NCBI RefSeq assembly: GCF_013363755.1
Contig: NZ_CP054840.1
Location: 3,403,501-3,467,500, forward strand
DNA: 64,000 bases
Direction of reading: 5' to 3'
DNA from: Comamonas antarctica
GTDB lineage: Bacteria; Pseudomonadota; Gammaproteobacteria; Burkholderiales; Burkholderiaceae_C
Part shown: piece after piece, positions 8,072 through 17,086 of the stretch
Numbering within the stretch: position 1 is the stretch's first letter
Layout of the letters: each line of letters opens with the position of its first letter
Made by a program: the position numbers and the translations under genes
Notes under the pieces: generated by a model
Database searches by the model: none
Seen by the model: the letters and a program-made list of their open reading frames with translations, nothing else
What the model was told of the DNA's origin: nothing

Positions 8072-9121
8072 TTATCCTAAAAGCTGCCGTGCCATGTGCA
8101 CGGCGGCAATCAGGCTCGATGCATCCGCGATGCCCTGGCCCGCAATGTCGAAGGCCGTGCCGTGGTCGGGGCTGGTGCGCACCAGCGGCAGGCCCAGGGT
8201 CACATTGACGCCCTGCTCCACTCCGAGGTACTTCACCGGGATCAGGCCCTGGTCGTGGTACATCGCCAGCACCACGTCGAACTCGCCCGGATGGCCGGGC
8301 GCGTTGCGCGCGCGCATGAAGACCGTGTCGGGCGCAAACGGGCCATGCACATCCATGCCCTGCGCCCGCGCGGCGGCAATGGCCGGCGCGATGGTCTCGA
8401 TCTCCTCGCGGCCGAACAATCCGCCCTCGCCCGCATGCGGATTGAGGCCGGCCACGGCAATGCGCGGCGCGCGCCCGAGCGTGCGCGACAGTGCCAGATG
8501 GGTGATGCGCAGCGTCTCGCGCACCTGCGGTTCGGTGACGGCCTCGAGCGCGTCGCGCAGCGACATGTGGATGCTCACCAGCACCGTGCGCAGCTCGTCG
8601 TTGGCCAGCATCATGCGCACCGGCATCTCGGCCAGCGTCACTCCCGCATGGGCCGCGGCCGCGGCCTGCAGCAGTTCGGTATGGCCGGGGAAATCGACGC
8701 CGGCCAGCGCCAGCGCTTCCTTGTGCAATGGGGCGGTGACGAGCGCCGCGATACGCCCCTGCAACGCCGCCGTGGCCGCCCATTCGACGCAGCGCGCGGC
8801 CGCAACGCCGGCATCGCGTGAAATCTCGCCCCAGGGCGCGGGCCCGGGCAGGCCAGCCAGCGGCAGCAAAGGCAGGCAGCGCGGCGGCACGCTCCAGGCC
8901 TCCTCGGGATGGTCGATGACCGCCACCGGCAGCGCCGTGTCGCCGGCACGCGTCACCGCGGCTGCGGCGCGCCGCAGCGTTTGCAACTCGCCGACGATGA
9001 AGCAGCCGCGCAGCGTTTCAGGCGCATCGCGGAATGCCTTGGCAATGGTTTCGGGGCCGATGCCGGCGCAGTCGCCCTGCGTGATGGCAATGGCGCGGGC
9101 CGCGGATTCAGGCAGGGTCAT
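8072..9121 (-). CDS. pdxA: 4-hydroxythreonine-4-phosphate dehydrogenase PdxA
   Basis: PdxA oxidises 4-phosphohydroxy-L-threonine in the DXP-dependent vitamin B6 pathway; the product then condenses with DXP on PdxJ. The 349-aa protein carries the metal/substrate motifs GHTELLQ, SIHMSLRDA, NPHAGEGG, DTVFMRA and YHDQGLIPVKYLG. The N-terminal glycine loop reads GDCAGIGPE, where many homologues have GDPAGIGPE. It is 3 nt downstream of the Nif3-like gene and probably co-transcribed with it. Length is normal. Confidence 0.95.
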   Translation of the reverse strand: MTLPESAARAIAITQGDCAGIGPETIAKAFRDAPETLRGCFIVGELQTLRRAAAAVTRAGDTALPVAVIDHPEEAWSVPPRCLPLLPLAGLPGPAPWGEISRDAGVAAARCVEWAATAALQGRIAALVTAPLHKEALALAGVDFPGHTELLQAAAAAHAGVTLAEMPVRMMLANDELRTVLVSIHMSLRDALEAVTEPQVRETLRITHLALSRTLGRAPRIAVAGLNPHAGEGGLFGREEIETIAPAIAAARAQGMDVHGPFAPDTVFMRARNAPGHPGEFDVVLAMYHDQGLIPVKYLGVEQGVNVTLGLPLVRTSPDHGTAFDIAGQGIADASSLIAAVHMARQLLG

Positions 9122-9124
9122 GGC

Positions 9125-9880
9125 TCAGGCCGGGTTGTCGATTTCAACGAACACATGGTCCAGGCCATGCGCGGCCGCGACATGGGCCGCGACCGCGGGC
9201 GCGCCATAGCGTTCGGTCGCATGGTGGCCCGCGGCAATGAAGGCCACGCCGGTCTCGCGCGACAGATGGGCTTGCGGTTCGGAGATCTCGCCGGTCAGGA
9301 ACAGGTCGGCGCCGGCGGCAATGGCCGGCTCGAAGAAGCCCTGCGCGCCGCCCGTGCACCAGGCGATCTGGCGGATGGGCCGGCCGTCGCCCGGCAGGCA
9401 TACCGCCTCGCGGCCCAGCACCTGCTGCACATGCGTCGCGACCTGCGCCGCATCGGTGGCGGGCGCGGGCAAGGCGCCAAGCCAGCCCAGTTCCTGTTCG
9501 CCGAAGCGGCCTTGCGCCTCCCAGCCCAGGCGCAGGCCCAGCTGCGCGTTGTTGCCCAGCTCGGGGTGCGCATCGAGCGGCAGGTGGTAGGCAAACAGGT
9601 TGATGTCATGCGCCAGCAGCAGGCGCAGGCGCTCTTTCATCCAGCCCGTGACACGGCCGTCGTGGCCGCGCCAGAACAGGCCGTGGTGCACGAAAATGGC
9701 ATCGGCCTGCAGGTCGATGGCGGCCTCGATCAGTGCCCGGCTGGCAGTGACGCCACTGACCAGCCGGGAGATGCGGGGCTTGCCTTCGACCTGCAGGCCG
9801 TTGGGTCCGTAGTCCTTGAAGCGTTGGGGCTGCAGCAGGTCATCGAGACTGCCCAGCAGGTCTTGGCGCGAGAGGGTCAT
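9125..9880 (-). CDS. Nif3/YbgI-like dinuclear metal protein (DUF34)
   Basis: A 251-aa member of the Nif3-like family, sometimes annotated as GTP cyclohydrolase 1 type 2 homologue; its physiological role is unsettled. Metal-binding motifs are visible: FVHHGLFW near residue 60, YHLPLDAHPELGNNAQLG near residue 100, and GHHATERYG near the C-terminus. The start at 9880 (MTLSRQDLLGSLDDLL) fits the family; the open frame continues upstream without similarity. It is upstream of pdxA in the same direction. Confidence 0.9.
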   Translation of the reverse strand: MTLSRQDLLGSLDDLLQPQRFKDYGPNGLQVEGKPRISRLVSGVTASRALIEAAIDLQADAIFVHHGLFWRGHDGRVTGWMKERLRLLLAHDINLFAYHLPLDAHPELGNNAQLGLRLGWEAQGRFGEQELGWLGALPAPATDAAQVATHVQQVLGREAVCLPGDGRPIRQIAWCTGGAQGFFEPAIAAGADLFLTGEISEPQAHLSRETGVAFIAAGHHATERYGAPAVAAHVAAAHGLDHVFVEIDNPA

Positions 9881-9911
9881 GGCGCGATTGTCGCATCCAT
9901 GCCCCCGAACC

Positions 9912-11243
9912 TCAGGACTTTTCGCTGCGGACCTGCCAGCCCTTGTACGACAGGGGCCAGAAAGCCAGTGCCACGCCCAGGATGCCCATCGCACCGACGT
10001 AGTGGGCCGGGAACAGGTGGTCGTATTGCTGGCCGACGCTGATCAGCACCGGCGTCAGGCCGCCAAACACCGCATAGGCCATGTTGTAGGAGAACGACAA
10101 GCCCGAGAAGCGCACGGCCGGCGGGAAAGCCCGCACGCCGACGATGGGCAGCAGCGAGATCGAGCCGACGAAGAAACCGACCAGCGCGTACAGCGCGATG
10201 AGCGATGTGGGCGTACCCGGCAGGCCCAGGTAGAACAGGTAGGCGGTCACGGTCATGCCGCCCCAGCCGACGATCATCACCGCCTTGGTGCCGAAGCGGT
10301 CGGTGGCCCAGCCCGTGAACAGGCAGCCGATGGTAAGCATCAGCGTGGCGGCCACGTTGGCCTGCAGCGACAGCGCCGCGGGAATCTGGAACACCTTCTG
10401 CAGATAGGCGGGCGTGAACAGGATCACCACGACGATGGCCGTGGACAGCACCCAGGTCATCAGCGCCACCAGCACGATGGCCGGACGGTGCTCGCGCAGG
10501 ATGGTCTTGAGCGGCAGCTCGCGGCCGATCTTCTTGCGTTCGGCGAGTTCCTTGAAGATCGGCGTCTCTTCCAGGAAGCGGCGCAGGTACACCGACACCA
10601 TGCCGAATACGCCGCCCAGGATGAACGGAATGCGCCAGGCATAGGCATTGATCTCGCTGGTGCTGAACCAGCTGTTGATGCCCACGGCAATCAGCGAGCC
10701 CAGCAGGATGCCGCCGGTGATGCCGGCCGTCAGCGTGCCCACGGCCAGGCCGTAGTGCTTTTGCGGCACGTGCTCGGCCACGAAGACCCAGGCGCCAGGC
10801 ATTTCGCCGCCGATGGCCGCGCCTTGCAGCACGCGCATCGCCAGCAGCAGCAGCGGCGCGGCAATGCCGATGGCCTCGTAGGTCGGCAACAGGCCGATCA
10901 CCAGCGTCGGCAGCGACATCAGGAAGATCGACAGCGTGAACATCTTCTTGCGGCCCAGGATGTCGCCATAGTGCGCAATGATGATGCCGCCCAGGGGCCG
11001 TGCCAGGTAGCCGGCGGCGAAGATGCCCAGCGTCTGCAGCTGGCGCAGCCATTCGGGCATCTGCTCGGGGAAGAACAGGCGGCCCAGCACATTGGCAAAG
11101 AAGATGTAGACGACGAAGTCGTAGAACTCAAGCGTTCCGCCGAGGGCCGACAGCCCCAGGGTCTTGTAGTCCTTCTTCGTCAACGGTCGGGCCGGCGCAC
11201 CGTCGGGCAAGGCCTTGCCGGTGGAGTAATCAAGCGTAGTCAT
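9912..11243 (-). CDS. MFS metabolite:H+ symporter (MHS family)
   Basis: A 443-aa transporter with about 12 membrane spans. The N-terminal signature GGTLEFYDFVVYIFFANVLG and the loop 2-3 motif GDILGRKKMF place it in the metabolite:H+ symporter branch of the major facilitator superfamily, which includes ProP, ShiA and citrate/alpha-ketoglutarate carriers. The second-half loop motif is GWATDRFGTKAVM. The substrate cannot be read from sequence; an organic acid or osmolyte is likely. It is transcribed away from the protease gene at 11528. Only 31 nt separate it from the Nif3-like gene. Confidence 0.88.
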   Translation of the reverse strand: MTTLDYSTGKALPDGAPARPLTKKDYKTLGLSALGGTLEFYDFVVYIFFANVLGRLFFPEQMPEWLRQLQTLGIFAAGYLARPLGGIIIAHYGDILGRKKMFTLSIFLMSLPTLVIGLLPTYEAIGIAAPLLLLAMRVLQGAAIGGEMPGAWVFVAEHVPQKHYGLAVGTLTAGITGGILLGSLIAVGINSWFSTSEINAYAWRIPFILGGVFGMVSVYLRRFLEETPIFKELAERKKIGRELPLKTILREHRPAIVLVALMTWVLSTAIVVVILFTPAYLQKVFQIPAALSLQANVAATLMLTIGCLFTGWATDRFGTKAVMIVGWGGMTVTAYLFYLGLPGTPTSLIALYALVGFFVGSISLLPIVGVRAFPPAVRFSGLSFSYNMAYAVFGGLTPVLISVGQQYDHLFPAHYVGAMGILGVALAFWPLSYKGWQVRSEKS

Positions 11244-11527
11244 GGCGTTCGCAGAAAAGAGTCAACAACAAAACAGCGCAGCTGCCGCAACCACGGATGG
11301 TGGACGGCAACCGGTTCTTCCAATGCCTGGGTGAGGAAAAAGTGACTAGCCTCCCGCAAGGATGTAACGGGACTTTAGTGAACGCAGCCTGGCGCAGTTG
11401 TTGCAATTCTAGGGTTTCACCCTAACCTGTATGCGCAACCCCGGTACTCCGGGGCCGGACCATGCTGCTTGCGCGCCCATGCGCTTGCAGCACAATGGCT
11501 GCTTGTTTCACCTTGCAGATGGATTTC
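11244..11527. promoter_or_regulatory. Intergenic region between divergent MHS transporter and HtrA protease genes
   Basis: These 284 bp without a gene must hold both promoters. Two compact inverted repeats are visible: TAGGGT-TTC-ACCCTA (11410-11424) and CCCCGG-TACT-CCGGGG (11442-11457). The first is placed suitably to be an operator upstream of the protease gene. No convincing -35/-10 pair was found by eye. Confidence 0.4.
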
Positions 11528-12682
11528 ATGAAGCGCACCTGGCTTTTGTTTTCCCAGGCCGTGACCGTGCTGGTTGCCGCCTATTTCGTTGTTGCCACGC
11601 TGCAGCCTGACTGGTTGCGCGGCCGTACGACCATGACCAGTGCCGGCGTGTCGCTGATCGAGGCGCCGCCGGTCCCCGCGGGCACCGTCGCGCCGGGCAG
11701 CTTCAGCGGCGCCGCGCGCAAGGCCGCGCCTGCCGTCGTGAGCATCAACACCAGCAAGGCCGTGCGCCACCCGCGCAGCAACGACCCCTGGTTCCAGTTC
11801 TTCTTTGGCGACCAGGGCACGCAGGAGCAGACCGGCCTGGGCAGCGGCGTCATCATCAGCCCCGACGGCTACATCCTGACCAACAACCATGTGGTCGAAG
11901 GCGCGGACGACATCGAAGTCACGCTGACCGACAGCCGCCAGGCCAAGGCCAGCGTCATCGGCACCGACCCCGAAACCGACCTGGCGATCCTGAAGATCGC
12001 GCTCGACAAGCTGCCGGTCATCGTGCTGGGCAATTCCGACCAGCTCGCGGTCGGCGACCAGGTGCTGGCCATCGGCAACCCGTTTGGCGTGGGCCAGACC
12101 GTGACCAGCGGCATCGTCAGCGCGCTGGGCCGCAGCCAGCTGGGCATCAACACCTTCGAGAACTTCATCCAGACCGATGCCGCCATCAACCCCGGCAACT
12201 CGGGCGGCGCGCTGGTCGACGTCAACGGCAACCTGCTGGGCATCAATACCGCGATCTACTCGCGCTCGGGCGGCAGCATGGGTATCGGCTTCGCGATTCC
12301 GGTGTCCACGGCCAAGATGGTGCTCGACAGCATCGTCAAGGACGGGCATGTGACGCGCGGCTGGATCGGCGTCGAACCCAACGAGCTCTCGCCCGAACTC
12401 GCCGAGACCTTTGGCGTCAAGCCGGGCGCGGGCGTGATCGTCACCGGCGTGCTCCAGGCCGGCCCCGCGGCCCAGGCCGGCATGCGCCCCGGCGACGTGA
12501 TCCAGCAGGTCGACGGCAAACCGGTGCGCACCGTGTCCGAGCTGCTCACCACGGTGGCCGGCCTGACACCGGGCACCGCCGCCGATTTCGAGCTGCGCCG
12601 CGGTGATTCGGAAGTCACCATCAAGGTCACGCCAACGGCGCGCCCCAACCAGGCGCAACGCGGCGCGCAACCCCGGCGCTGA
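11528..12682 (+). CDS. HtrA/DegS-type membrane-anchored serine protease
   Basis: A periplasmic trypsin-fold protease of the HtrA family. The start at 11528 gives MKRTWLLFSQAVTVLVAAYF, a single N-terminal membrane anchor, for a 384-aa protein. The catalytic triad is visible: His in TNNHVVEG, Asp in ETDLAILKI, Ser in NPGNSGGAL. One PDZ domain follows (GWIGVEPNELSPE to VRTVSELL). One TM segment plus one PDZ is the DegS layout rather than the two-PDZ DegP/DegQ layout, suggesting a role in envelope-stress signalling or quality control. An in-frame ATG at 11519 is an alternative start. Confidence 0.9.
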   Translation: MKRTWLLFSQAVTVLVAAYFVVATLQPDWLRGRTTMTSAGVSLIEAPPVPAGTVAPGSFSGAARKAAPAVVSINTSKAVRHPRSNDPWFQFFFGDQGTQEQTGLGSGVIISPDGYILTNNHVVEGADDIEVTLTDSRQAKASVIGTDPETDLAILKIALDKLPVIVLGNSDQLAVGDQVLAIGNPFGVGQTVTSGIVSALGRSQLGINTFENFIQTDAAINPGNSGGALVDVNGNLLGINTAIYSRSGGSMGIGFAIPVSTAKMVLDSIVKDGHVTRGWIGVEPNELSPELAETFGVKPGAGVIVTGVLQAGPAAQAGMRPGDVIQQVDGKPVRTVSELLTTVAGLTPGTAADFELRRGDSEVTIKVTPTARPNQAQRGAQPRR

Positions 12683-12696
12683 CGGTCCAGGCAAGC

Positions 12697-12732
12697 CATG
12701 AAAAAAAGCGGCCGATGGCCGCTTTTTTCATG
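12697..12732. terminator. Bidirectional terminator between the HtrA gene and tatC
   Basis: A near-perfect inverted repeat: CATGAAAAAAAGCGGCC, loop GAT, then GGCCGC with TTTTTTCATG. Runs of A and T flank the GC stem on both strands, so it can terminate the protease gene rightward and the tat operon leftward. Confidence 0.9.
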
Positions 12733-12747
12733 TCCTGCAAAGCCGGA

Positions 12748-13551
12748 TCACTTGTCCGGTGAGGCCGACGCTTCTTCCTCTTCGCTGCCTGGCGAGCGCG
12801 AGACCCGGTTGAACCAGCCCGCGCCGAGAATGCCGACTTCGTAAAGAATGCACATCGGAATCGCCAGCGCCAGCTGCGAGATCACATCGGGCGGCGTGAC
12901 CACGGCGGCAATGACGAACGACACCACGACGAAGTAGCCGCGGAAGGCCTTGAGCTTGGCGATTTCGACCAGATTGAAACGCACCAGCAGCATCACCACG
13001 ATCGGCACCTGGAACGCCAGGCCAAACGCGAGATACAGCGACAGGATGGCCTCGACATACGACGCGATGTCCGGGGTGGCCGCCACGCTGTCGGGCGTGA
13101 AGCCCTGGATGAAGGCAAACATCTTGTCGAGCACGAAGAACTGCACGAAGGCAATGCCGACATAGGCCAGCAGGCTGCCGAAAAGGATCAGCGGCAGCGC
13201 GAAGCGCTTCTCATGGCTGTAGAGGCCGGGAGACACGAAGGCCCACATCTGGTACATGATCCACGGCAGCGTAGCCAGCACGCCGACCATGCCCAGCACC
13301 TTGATCGGCACGAAGAACGGCGTGAACACGCCAACCGCAATCAGCTTGGCGTCGGGCGGCATGTGCGCCTTGATCGGATGCGAGATGAAATCGATCAGGC
13401 CGTTCGGGCCGGGCCACAGCGCCAGCAGCGCCACGGCAATGGCAATGCCGTAGATGCAATACAGCAGGCGGTTGCGCAGCTCCAGCAGGTGCTGCACGAA
13501 TGGCTGCTCGGTGCCGGCCAGCTCGTCTTCTTTGGAGGAATTGTCTGCCAT
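12748..13551 (-). CDS. tatC: Sec-independent translocase subunit TatC
   Basis: TatC is the six-span receptor that recognises twin-arginine signal peptides. The start at 13551 (MADNSSKEDELAGTEQPFVQHLLELRNR) gives 267 aa. The conserved cytoplasmic N-terminus contains the HLLELRNRLL motif, and the first periplasmic loop contains FTPFFVPIKV. The last helix ends before an acidic tail (PGSEEEEASASPDK). It is third in tatABC; a terminator-like hairpin separates it from tatB. Substrates in this window include MsrP and probably the Rieske protein. Confidence 0.96.
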   Translation of the reverse strand: MADNSSKEDELAGTEQPFVQHLLELRNRLLYCIYGIAIAVALLALWPGPNGLIDFISHPIKAHMPPDAKLIAVGVFTPFFVPIKVLGMVGVLATLPWIMYQMWAFVSPGLYSHEKRFALPLILFGSLLAYVGIAFVQFFVLDKMFAFIQGFTPDSVAATPDIASYVEAILSLYLAFGLAFQVPIVVMLLVRFNLVEIAKLKAFRGYFVVVSFVIAAVVTPPDVISQLALAIPMCILYEVGILGAGWFNRVSRSPGSEEEEASASPDK

Positions 13552-13599
13552 GGTGGGGTTGCGGGCCGTCAGGCCCTGACACATTTCGGAAAGACCAAT

Positions 13600-13628
13600 A
13601 AAAAAGCGCGCAGCACGATGACTGCGCG
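13600..13628 (-). terminator. Terminator-like hairpin between tatB and tatC
   Basis: CGCGCAG (13607-13613) pairs with CTGCGCG (13622-13628) across an 8-nt loop. On the minus strand the stem runs into TTTTTTATTGG. Being inside the operon, it probably acts as partial attenuation or an RNA-processing stop. Confidence 0.6.
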
Positions 13629-13659
13629 GCCCTCGCCCCGTGCCTGCCCAAAGGCAGGC

Positions 13660-14148
13660 CTAGCGGAATTTCTGCGGACGAAAGCGCGCCACGCGCGCCG
13701 CACCCGATTGTGCCTTGCTGCGCACGCCCGCACGCGCCTTGTACCACTGGGGCACGGCGGCACGCTTGACGCGCCAGTTCTTGCGCGGATGGGTGTAGGC
13801 GGGCACCACGCTGCGCCCCAGGTCTTCATACGACGGCGTGTAGCTGCCGGAAGCGGTGTCCGACGCATCGCCGAGGCTGGAATTCCAGTCCTTCTCGAAG
13901 TCGCTGGCGCTGGTGTGAATGGTCTGCTCGACATCGCGCGCCGCCCCTTCCACCGATTCCTTCATCTTCTTGAGCTCATCGAGCTCCATCGAGCGGTTGA
14001 CCTCGGCTTTCACATCGGCGACATAGCGCTGGGCCTTGCCAAGCAAGGTCCCCACGGTACGCGCCACGCGCGGCAGCTTCTCCGGCCCGATGACAATCAA
14101 TGCCACCGCGCCGATCAGCGCCATCTTGGACAGGCCAATATCAATCAT
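13660..14148 (-). CDS. tatB: Sec-independent translocase subunit TatB
   Basis: A 162-aa single-span protein that forms the TatBC receptor. The N-terminus [26 protein letters not shown] is the TM helix followed by the conserved GPEKLP hinge. It continues into an amphipathic helix and a long, hydrophilic, basic C-terminal tail. It is 20 nt downstream of tatA. The tail ([25 protein letters not shown]) is strongly positively charged, whereas many TatB tails are acidic or neutral. Confidence 0.95.
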   Translation of the reverse strand: MIDIGLSKMALIGAVALIVIGPEKLPRVARTVGTLLGKAQRYVADVKAEVNRSMELDELKKMKESVEGAARDVEQTIHTSASDFEKDWNSSLGDASDTASGSYTPSYEDLGRSVVPAYTHPRKNWRVKRAAVPQWYKARAGVRSKAQSGAARVARFRPQKFR

Positions 14149-14168
14149 GCATGCAGCGCCTCAGCGCT

Positions 14169-14429
14169 TCAGAGCTTTTGCTTGGCTTCGACGTCGATGG
14201 TGGCCTTGTCGGCCGCGGTCTGGTTGACGACCTGGCCAGGAGCCGGCGTGACGCCCGGCGTGGCAGTGCCCGGCGCTGCCGGATCCGTACCGCCGTCCTT
14301 GACGCCATCCTTGAAGCCCTTGACCGCGCCGCCCAGATCGGAGCCGAGGTTCTTGAGCTTCTTGGTGCCGAACACCATGACGACGATGAGCAGCACGATC
14401 AGCCAGTGCCAGATGGAAAAGGAACCCAT
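14169..14429 (-). CDS. tatA: Sec-independent translocase subunit TatA
   Basis: An 86-aa pore-forming subunit. The TM helix [21 protein letters not shown] is followed by the [21 protein letters not shown] hinge and amphipathic helix typical of TatA. The C-terminal tail is Pro/Thr/Ala-rich. It is the first gene of tatABC, with about 83 bp between it and the upstream hint gene in which a promoter could lie. Confidence 0.96.
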   Translation of the reverse strand: MGSFSIWHWLIVLLIVVMVFGTKKLKNLGSDLGGAVKGFKDGVKDGGTDPAAPGTATPGVTPAPGQVVNQTAADKATIDVEAKQKL

Positions 14430-14512
14430 GTGTATCTCCTAACGAATTCGGAACATTTTAGACGGCGTGCGTGAAGGCTTGATGAATCGCCCTTTTCGCC
14501 ACACAGCCGTCA

Positions 14513-14869
14513 TTAACCTTTGAGCCACGGACGCGGACCGCCCATGATGTGCATGTGCAGGTGGTGGATTTCCTGCCCGCCCTCGGTGCCGGTGTTGATC
14601 ACCACGCGGAAGCCGCCTTCGGGATAGGGATTCGCGCCCTGTTCCTGCGCCAGTTGGGGCGCGAGCGTGAGCATGTGGCCCAGCAGGCCGGCATCCTCGG
14701 GCTGGACCTGGGCCATCGATGCAATGTGCTTTTTCGGCAGCATCAGGAAGTGGATCGGCGCGCCGGGGTGGATGTCGTGAAACGCAAAGACCTGATCGTC
14801 CTCGTACACCTTGCGCGAGGGAATCTGGCCGGCAATGATCTTGCAGAAAAGGCAGTCGGGATCGTGCAT
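14513..14869 (-). CDS. hinT: HIT-family purine nucleoside phosphoramidase (HinT-like)
   Basis: A 118-aa histidine-triad hydrolase that cleaves AMP-lysine or AMP-amine phosphoramidates. The N-terminal CLFCKIIAGQIPS and the active-site HLHMHIMGG (His-x-His-x-His) are both intact. It lies between the small membrane protein gene and tatA, the usual Burkholderiales order after hisE. The length is normal for HinT. Confidence 0.93.
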   Translation of the reverse strand: MHDPDCLFCKIIAGQIPSRKVYEDDQVFAFHDIHPGAPIHFLMLPKKHIASMAQVQPEDAGLLGHMLTLAPQLAQEQGANPYPEGGFRVVINTGTEGGQEIHHLHMHIMGGPRPWLKG

Positions 14870-14938
14870 GTCAGTGTGAACACAGGAAAAGGGCCGCGGC
14901 CGGCCTGGCGGCCTGCCGCGCAGGGGAAAAACGCTTCT

Positions 14939-15331
14939 TCAGGCTTCGACGGCCTGGTTCCGGTTCATTGCCACCATGCCGCGCACGATGCGGTACAGGA
15001 ACCAGATGGAAATGACCACCCAGGCAATCCAGCCGGGGAAGAAGAACAGCAGCCACAGCGGCGCCGTGACCAGGTACAGCACACCGGCCCAGACCACACT
15101 GCGGATGCGCCAGGAGAAATGGCTGGCCTGCCAGGTGCCGGCGGCATCGCTGCGCTTGACCAGATCGATCACCAGTGCGATCACCAACAGCGCGATGCTG
15201 GGTTGCGCCGCAGGCACCACGGCAGCCACCGCCACGACCAGGTGCAGGACATAGCTGACCCAGCCCCAGGCTTTGAGGCCTTCAAAGCGCTCCGGATCTA
15301 CGGTTTGGACGTCGACGATGTCATCACGCAT
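14939..15331 (-). CDS. Small four-helix membrane protein, DUF4870-like
   Basis: A 130-aa protein with about four hydrophobic spans ([68 protein letters not shown]). It resembles the DUF4870/betaproteobacterial transmembrane family found beside hisE and hint. No function is known. Its start overlaps the end of hisE by 34 nt, implying translational coupling to the his operon. Confidence 0.85.
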   Translation of the reverse strand: MRDDIVDVQTVDPERFEGLKAWGWVSYVLHLVVAVAAVVPAAQPSIALLVIALVIDLVKRSDAAGTWQASHFSWRIRSVVWAGVLYLVTAPLWLLFFFPGWIAWVVISIWFLYRIVRGMVAMNRNQAVEA

Positions 15332-15723
15332 GCAACTTCTCCTTCATCAATGGCGCGCTTTTGCGCTTTGCGCAGGGCTTTTTCCTCCAGGCCGCTCGTG
15401 CCTTCGCGGCGCTCGAGCTCGGCAATCACCTCTGCGGGATCGAGCCCGTAGTGGGACAGTGCCACCATCGTATGAAACCAGAGATCGGCCACCTCGTAAA
15501 GCAGTTTCCCCGGATCGGCCCCATGGTCGACATCCTTGGCCGCCATCACCACTTCCGTGGCCTCCTCGCCGATCTTCTTCAAGAAGGCGTCGGGCCCCTT
15601 GTGCAGCAGGCGCGCGACATAGCTTTTCTCGGGGTCGCCGCCATTGGCCACCTTGCGGCTTTCGATCACCGCGGCCAGCCGCGCGAGCGCGCCTTCGCTG
15701 GAATGATTTTCGGGAGCAGTCAT
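15298..15723 (-). CDS. hisE: Phosphoribosyl-ATP pyrophosphatase HisE
   Basis: This enzyme hydrolyses phosphoribosyl-ATP to phosphoribosyl-AMP, the second step of histidine synthesis. The 141-aa MazG-like helical protein carries [21 protein letters not shown] and [12 protein letters not shown], whose acidic residues bind Mg2+, plus [16 protein letters not shown]. The C-terminal ~30 residues, encoded in the overlap with the membrane-protein gene, look non-conserved. It is separate from HisI (no bifunctional HisIE), as is usual in this group. Confidence 0.95.
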   Translation of the reverse strand: MTAPENHSSEGALARLAAVIESRKVANGGDPEKSYVARLLHKGPDAFLKKIGEEATEVVMAAKDVDHGADPGKLLYEVADLWFHTMVALSHYGLDPAEVIAELERREGTSGLEEKALRKAQKRAIDEGEVACVMTSSTSKP

Positions 15724-15730
15724 CTGGAAA

Positions 15731-16120
15731 TTACCGGTAAATGGTTTGAGGGTCCTTGAGCACCGGCTCCACCGGTGTCCAGGCGCCGTCCTTGAGCACG
15801 CTGTAGAAGCAGCTGTGGCGGCCCGTATGGCAGGCGATGCCGGGCTCGTGGCCCAGCTGGGTGATCTTCAGCAGCACCACGTCGTTGTCGCAGTCCAGGC
15901 GCATCTCATGCACCTGCTGCACATGGCCCGACTCCTCGCCCTTGAACCACAAGCGGTTGCGCGAGCGGCTGAAATAGACCGCACGGCCCAGCTCGGCGGT
16001 CTTCTCGAGCGCTTCGCGGTTCATCCAGGCAAACATCAGCACGTCGCCCGTGGCGTGCTCCTGCGCAATGACGGGCACCAGGCCCTGCGCATCCCATTTC
16101 ACTTGATCGAGCCAGTTCAT
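15731..16120 (-). CDS. hisI: Phosphoribosyl-AMP cyclohydrolase HisI
   Basis: This enzyme opens the adenine ring of phosphoribosyl-AMP in step three of histidine synthesis. It is 129 aa and monofunctional. The Zn2+/Mg2+ ligand motifs are present: DCDNDVVLL and [28 protein letters not shown] is the conserved core. It is followed 7 nt later by hisE. Repeat A copy 1 separates it from hisF. Confidence 0.96.
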   Translation of the reverse strand: MNWLDQVKWDAQGLVPVIAQEHATGDVLMFAWMNREALEKTAELGRAVYFSRSRNRLWFKGEESGHVQQVHEMRLDCDNDVVLLKITQLGHEPGIACHTGRHSCFYSVLKDGAWTPVEPVLKDPQTIYR

Positions 16121-16160
16121 GCTTTGATTGTCGTTGAGTTTTCGTTGAAGTCAGCGCCGC

Positions 16161-16250
16161 CGCCGGGCCGCGCCTGGGCGGCCCCCCCAAGGCGGGGCAC
16201 GGCCCCCTCGGGGAGGCAGCGCAGCCACACGCAGTGGGCAAGCGTGGGGG
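16161..16250 (-). repeat. Dispersed intergenic repeat type A, copy 1
   Basis: Read on the minus strand it starts CCCCCACGCTTGCCCACTGC, continues GTGTGGCT and CCCGAGGGGGC, and ends near CGGCCCGGCG. The same order and orientation occur at 46061-46133. This copy begins 5 nt after the hisF stop codon and fills most of the hisF-hisI gap. I associate this repeat with Comamonadaceae genomes from familiarity, not a search. Confidence 0.8.
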
Positions 16251-16255
16251 TTACG

Positions 16256-17056
16256 TCACAGCCGAACAGGGATTCCGCGGTCGGCCATGCGCTGCTTGGC
16301 CTGCCCGACGGTGTATTCGCCATAGTGGAAGATGCTGGCCGCCAGCACTGCATCGGCGCCGCCCTGCTGCACGCCATCGGCGAGGTGGTCGAGATTGCCG
16401 ACGCCGCCCGAGGCAATGACCGGCACGCCCACGGCGTCGCTCACGGCGCGCGTGAGCGCCAGGTCGAATCCCGACTTGGTGCCGTCGCGGTCCATGCTGG
16501 TCAGCAGGATCTCGCCCGCGCCGCGGCGCGCCATTTCGCTGGCCCACTGCACGGCGTCGAGGCCGGTGTTCTTGCGGCCGCCATGGCTGTAGACATCCCA
16601 GCCCGGCCCCACGGGCAGGCCGTCGGCGCCGGGGCGCTGCGCGTCCTCGGGCGTGCGGCGCTTGGCATCGATGGCCACCACGATGCACTGCGCGCCGTAC
16701 TTCTGCGAAGCGGCGTTGATCACATCGGGGTTGGCCAGCGCGGCGGAGTTGAAGCTGGTCTTGTCGGCGCCCGCATTGAGCAGGCGGCGCACGTCTTCGA
16801 CGGTACGCACGCCACCGCCCACGGTGAGCGGAATGAAGACCTGGCTGGCCACGGCCTCGATGATCGGCAGGATCAGGTCGCGGCCGTCGCTGGTGGCGGT
16901 GATGTCGAGAAAGGTCAGTTCGTCCGCGCCCTGCCCGTTGTAGCGCGCGGCGATCTCCACCGGATCGCCGGCATCGCGCAGCTCGAGAAAATTGACGCCC
17001 TTGACGACGCGGCCGCCGGTCACGTCAAGGCAGGGAATGATGCGTTTGGCAAGCAT
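16256..17056 (-). CDS. hisF: Imidazole glycerol phosphate synthase cyclase subunit HisF
   Basis: A TIM barrel that uses ammonia from HisH to turn PRFAR into imidazole glycerol phosphate and AICAR. It is 266 aa. The catalytic Asp is in [11 protein letters not shown] at the N-terminus, and the second in [11 protein letters not shown]; the phosphate-binding loops VGGGVRT and ASGGVGN are intact. The barrel has an internal duplication like HisA. Its partner gene hisH lies upstream, separated by hisA and the galE/mutarotase insertion. Confidence 0.97.
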   Translation of the reverse strand: MLAKRIIPCLDVTGGRVVKGVNFLELRDAGDPVEIAARYNGQGADELTFLDITATSDGRDLILPIIEAVASQVFIPLTVGGGVRTVEDVRRLLNAGADKTSFNSAALANPDVINAASQKYGAQCIVVAIDAKRRTPEDAQRPGADGLPVGPGWDVYSHGGRKNTGLDAVQWASEMARRGAGEILLTSMDRDGTKSGFDLALTRAVSDAVGVPVIASGGVGNLDHLADGVQQGGADAVLAASIFHYGEYTVGQAKQRMADRGIPVRL

Positions 17057-17086
17057 GGCGCTGTGGCTCTCGGAAAGGAAAAAGGG

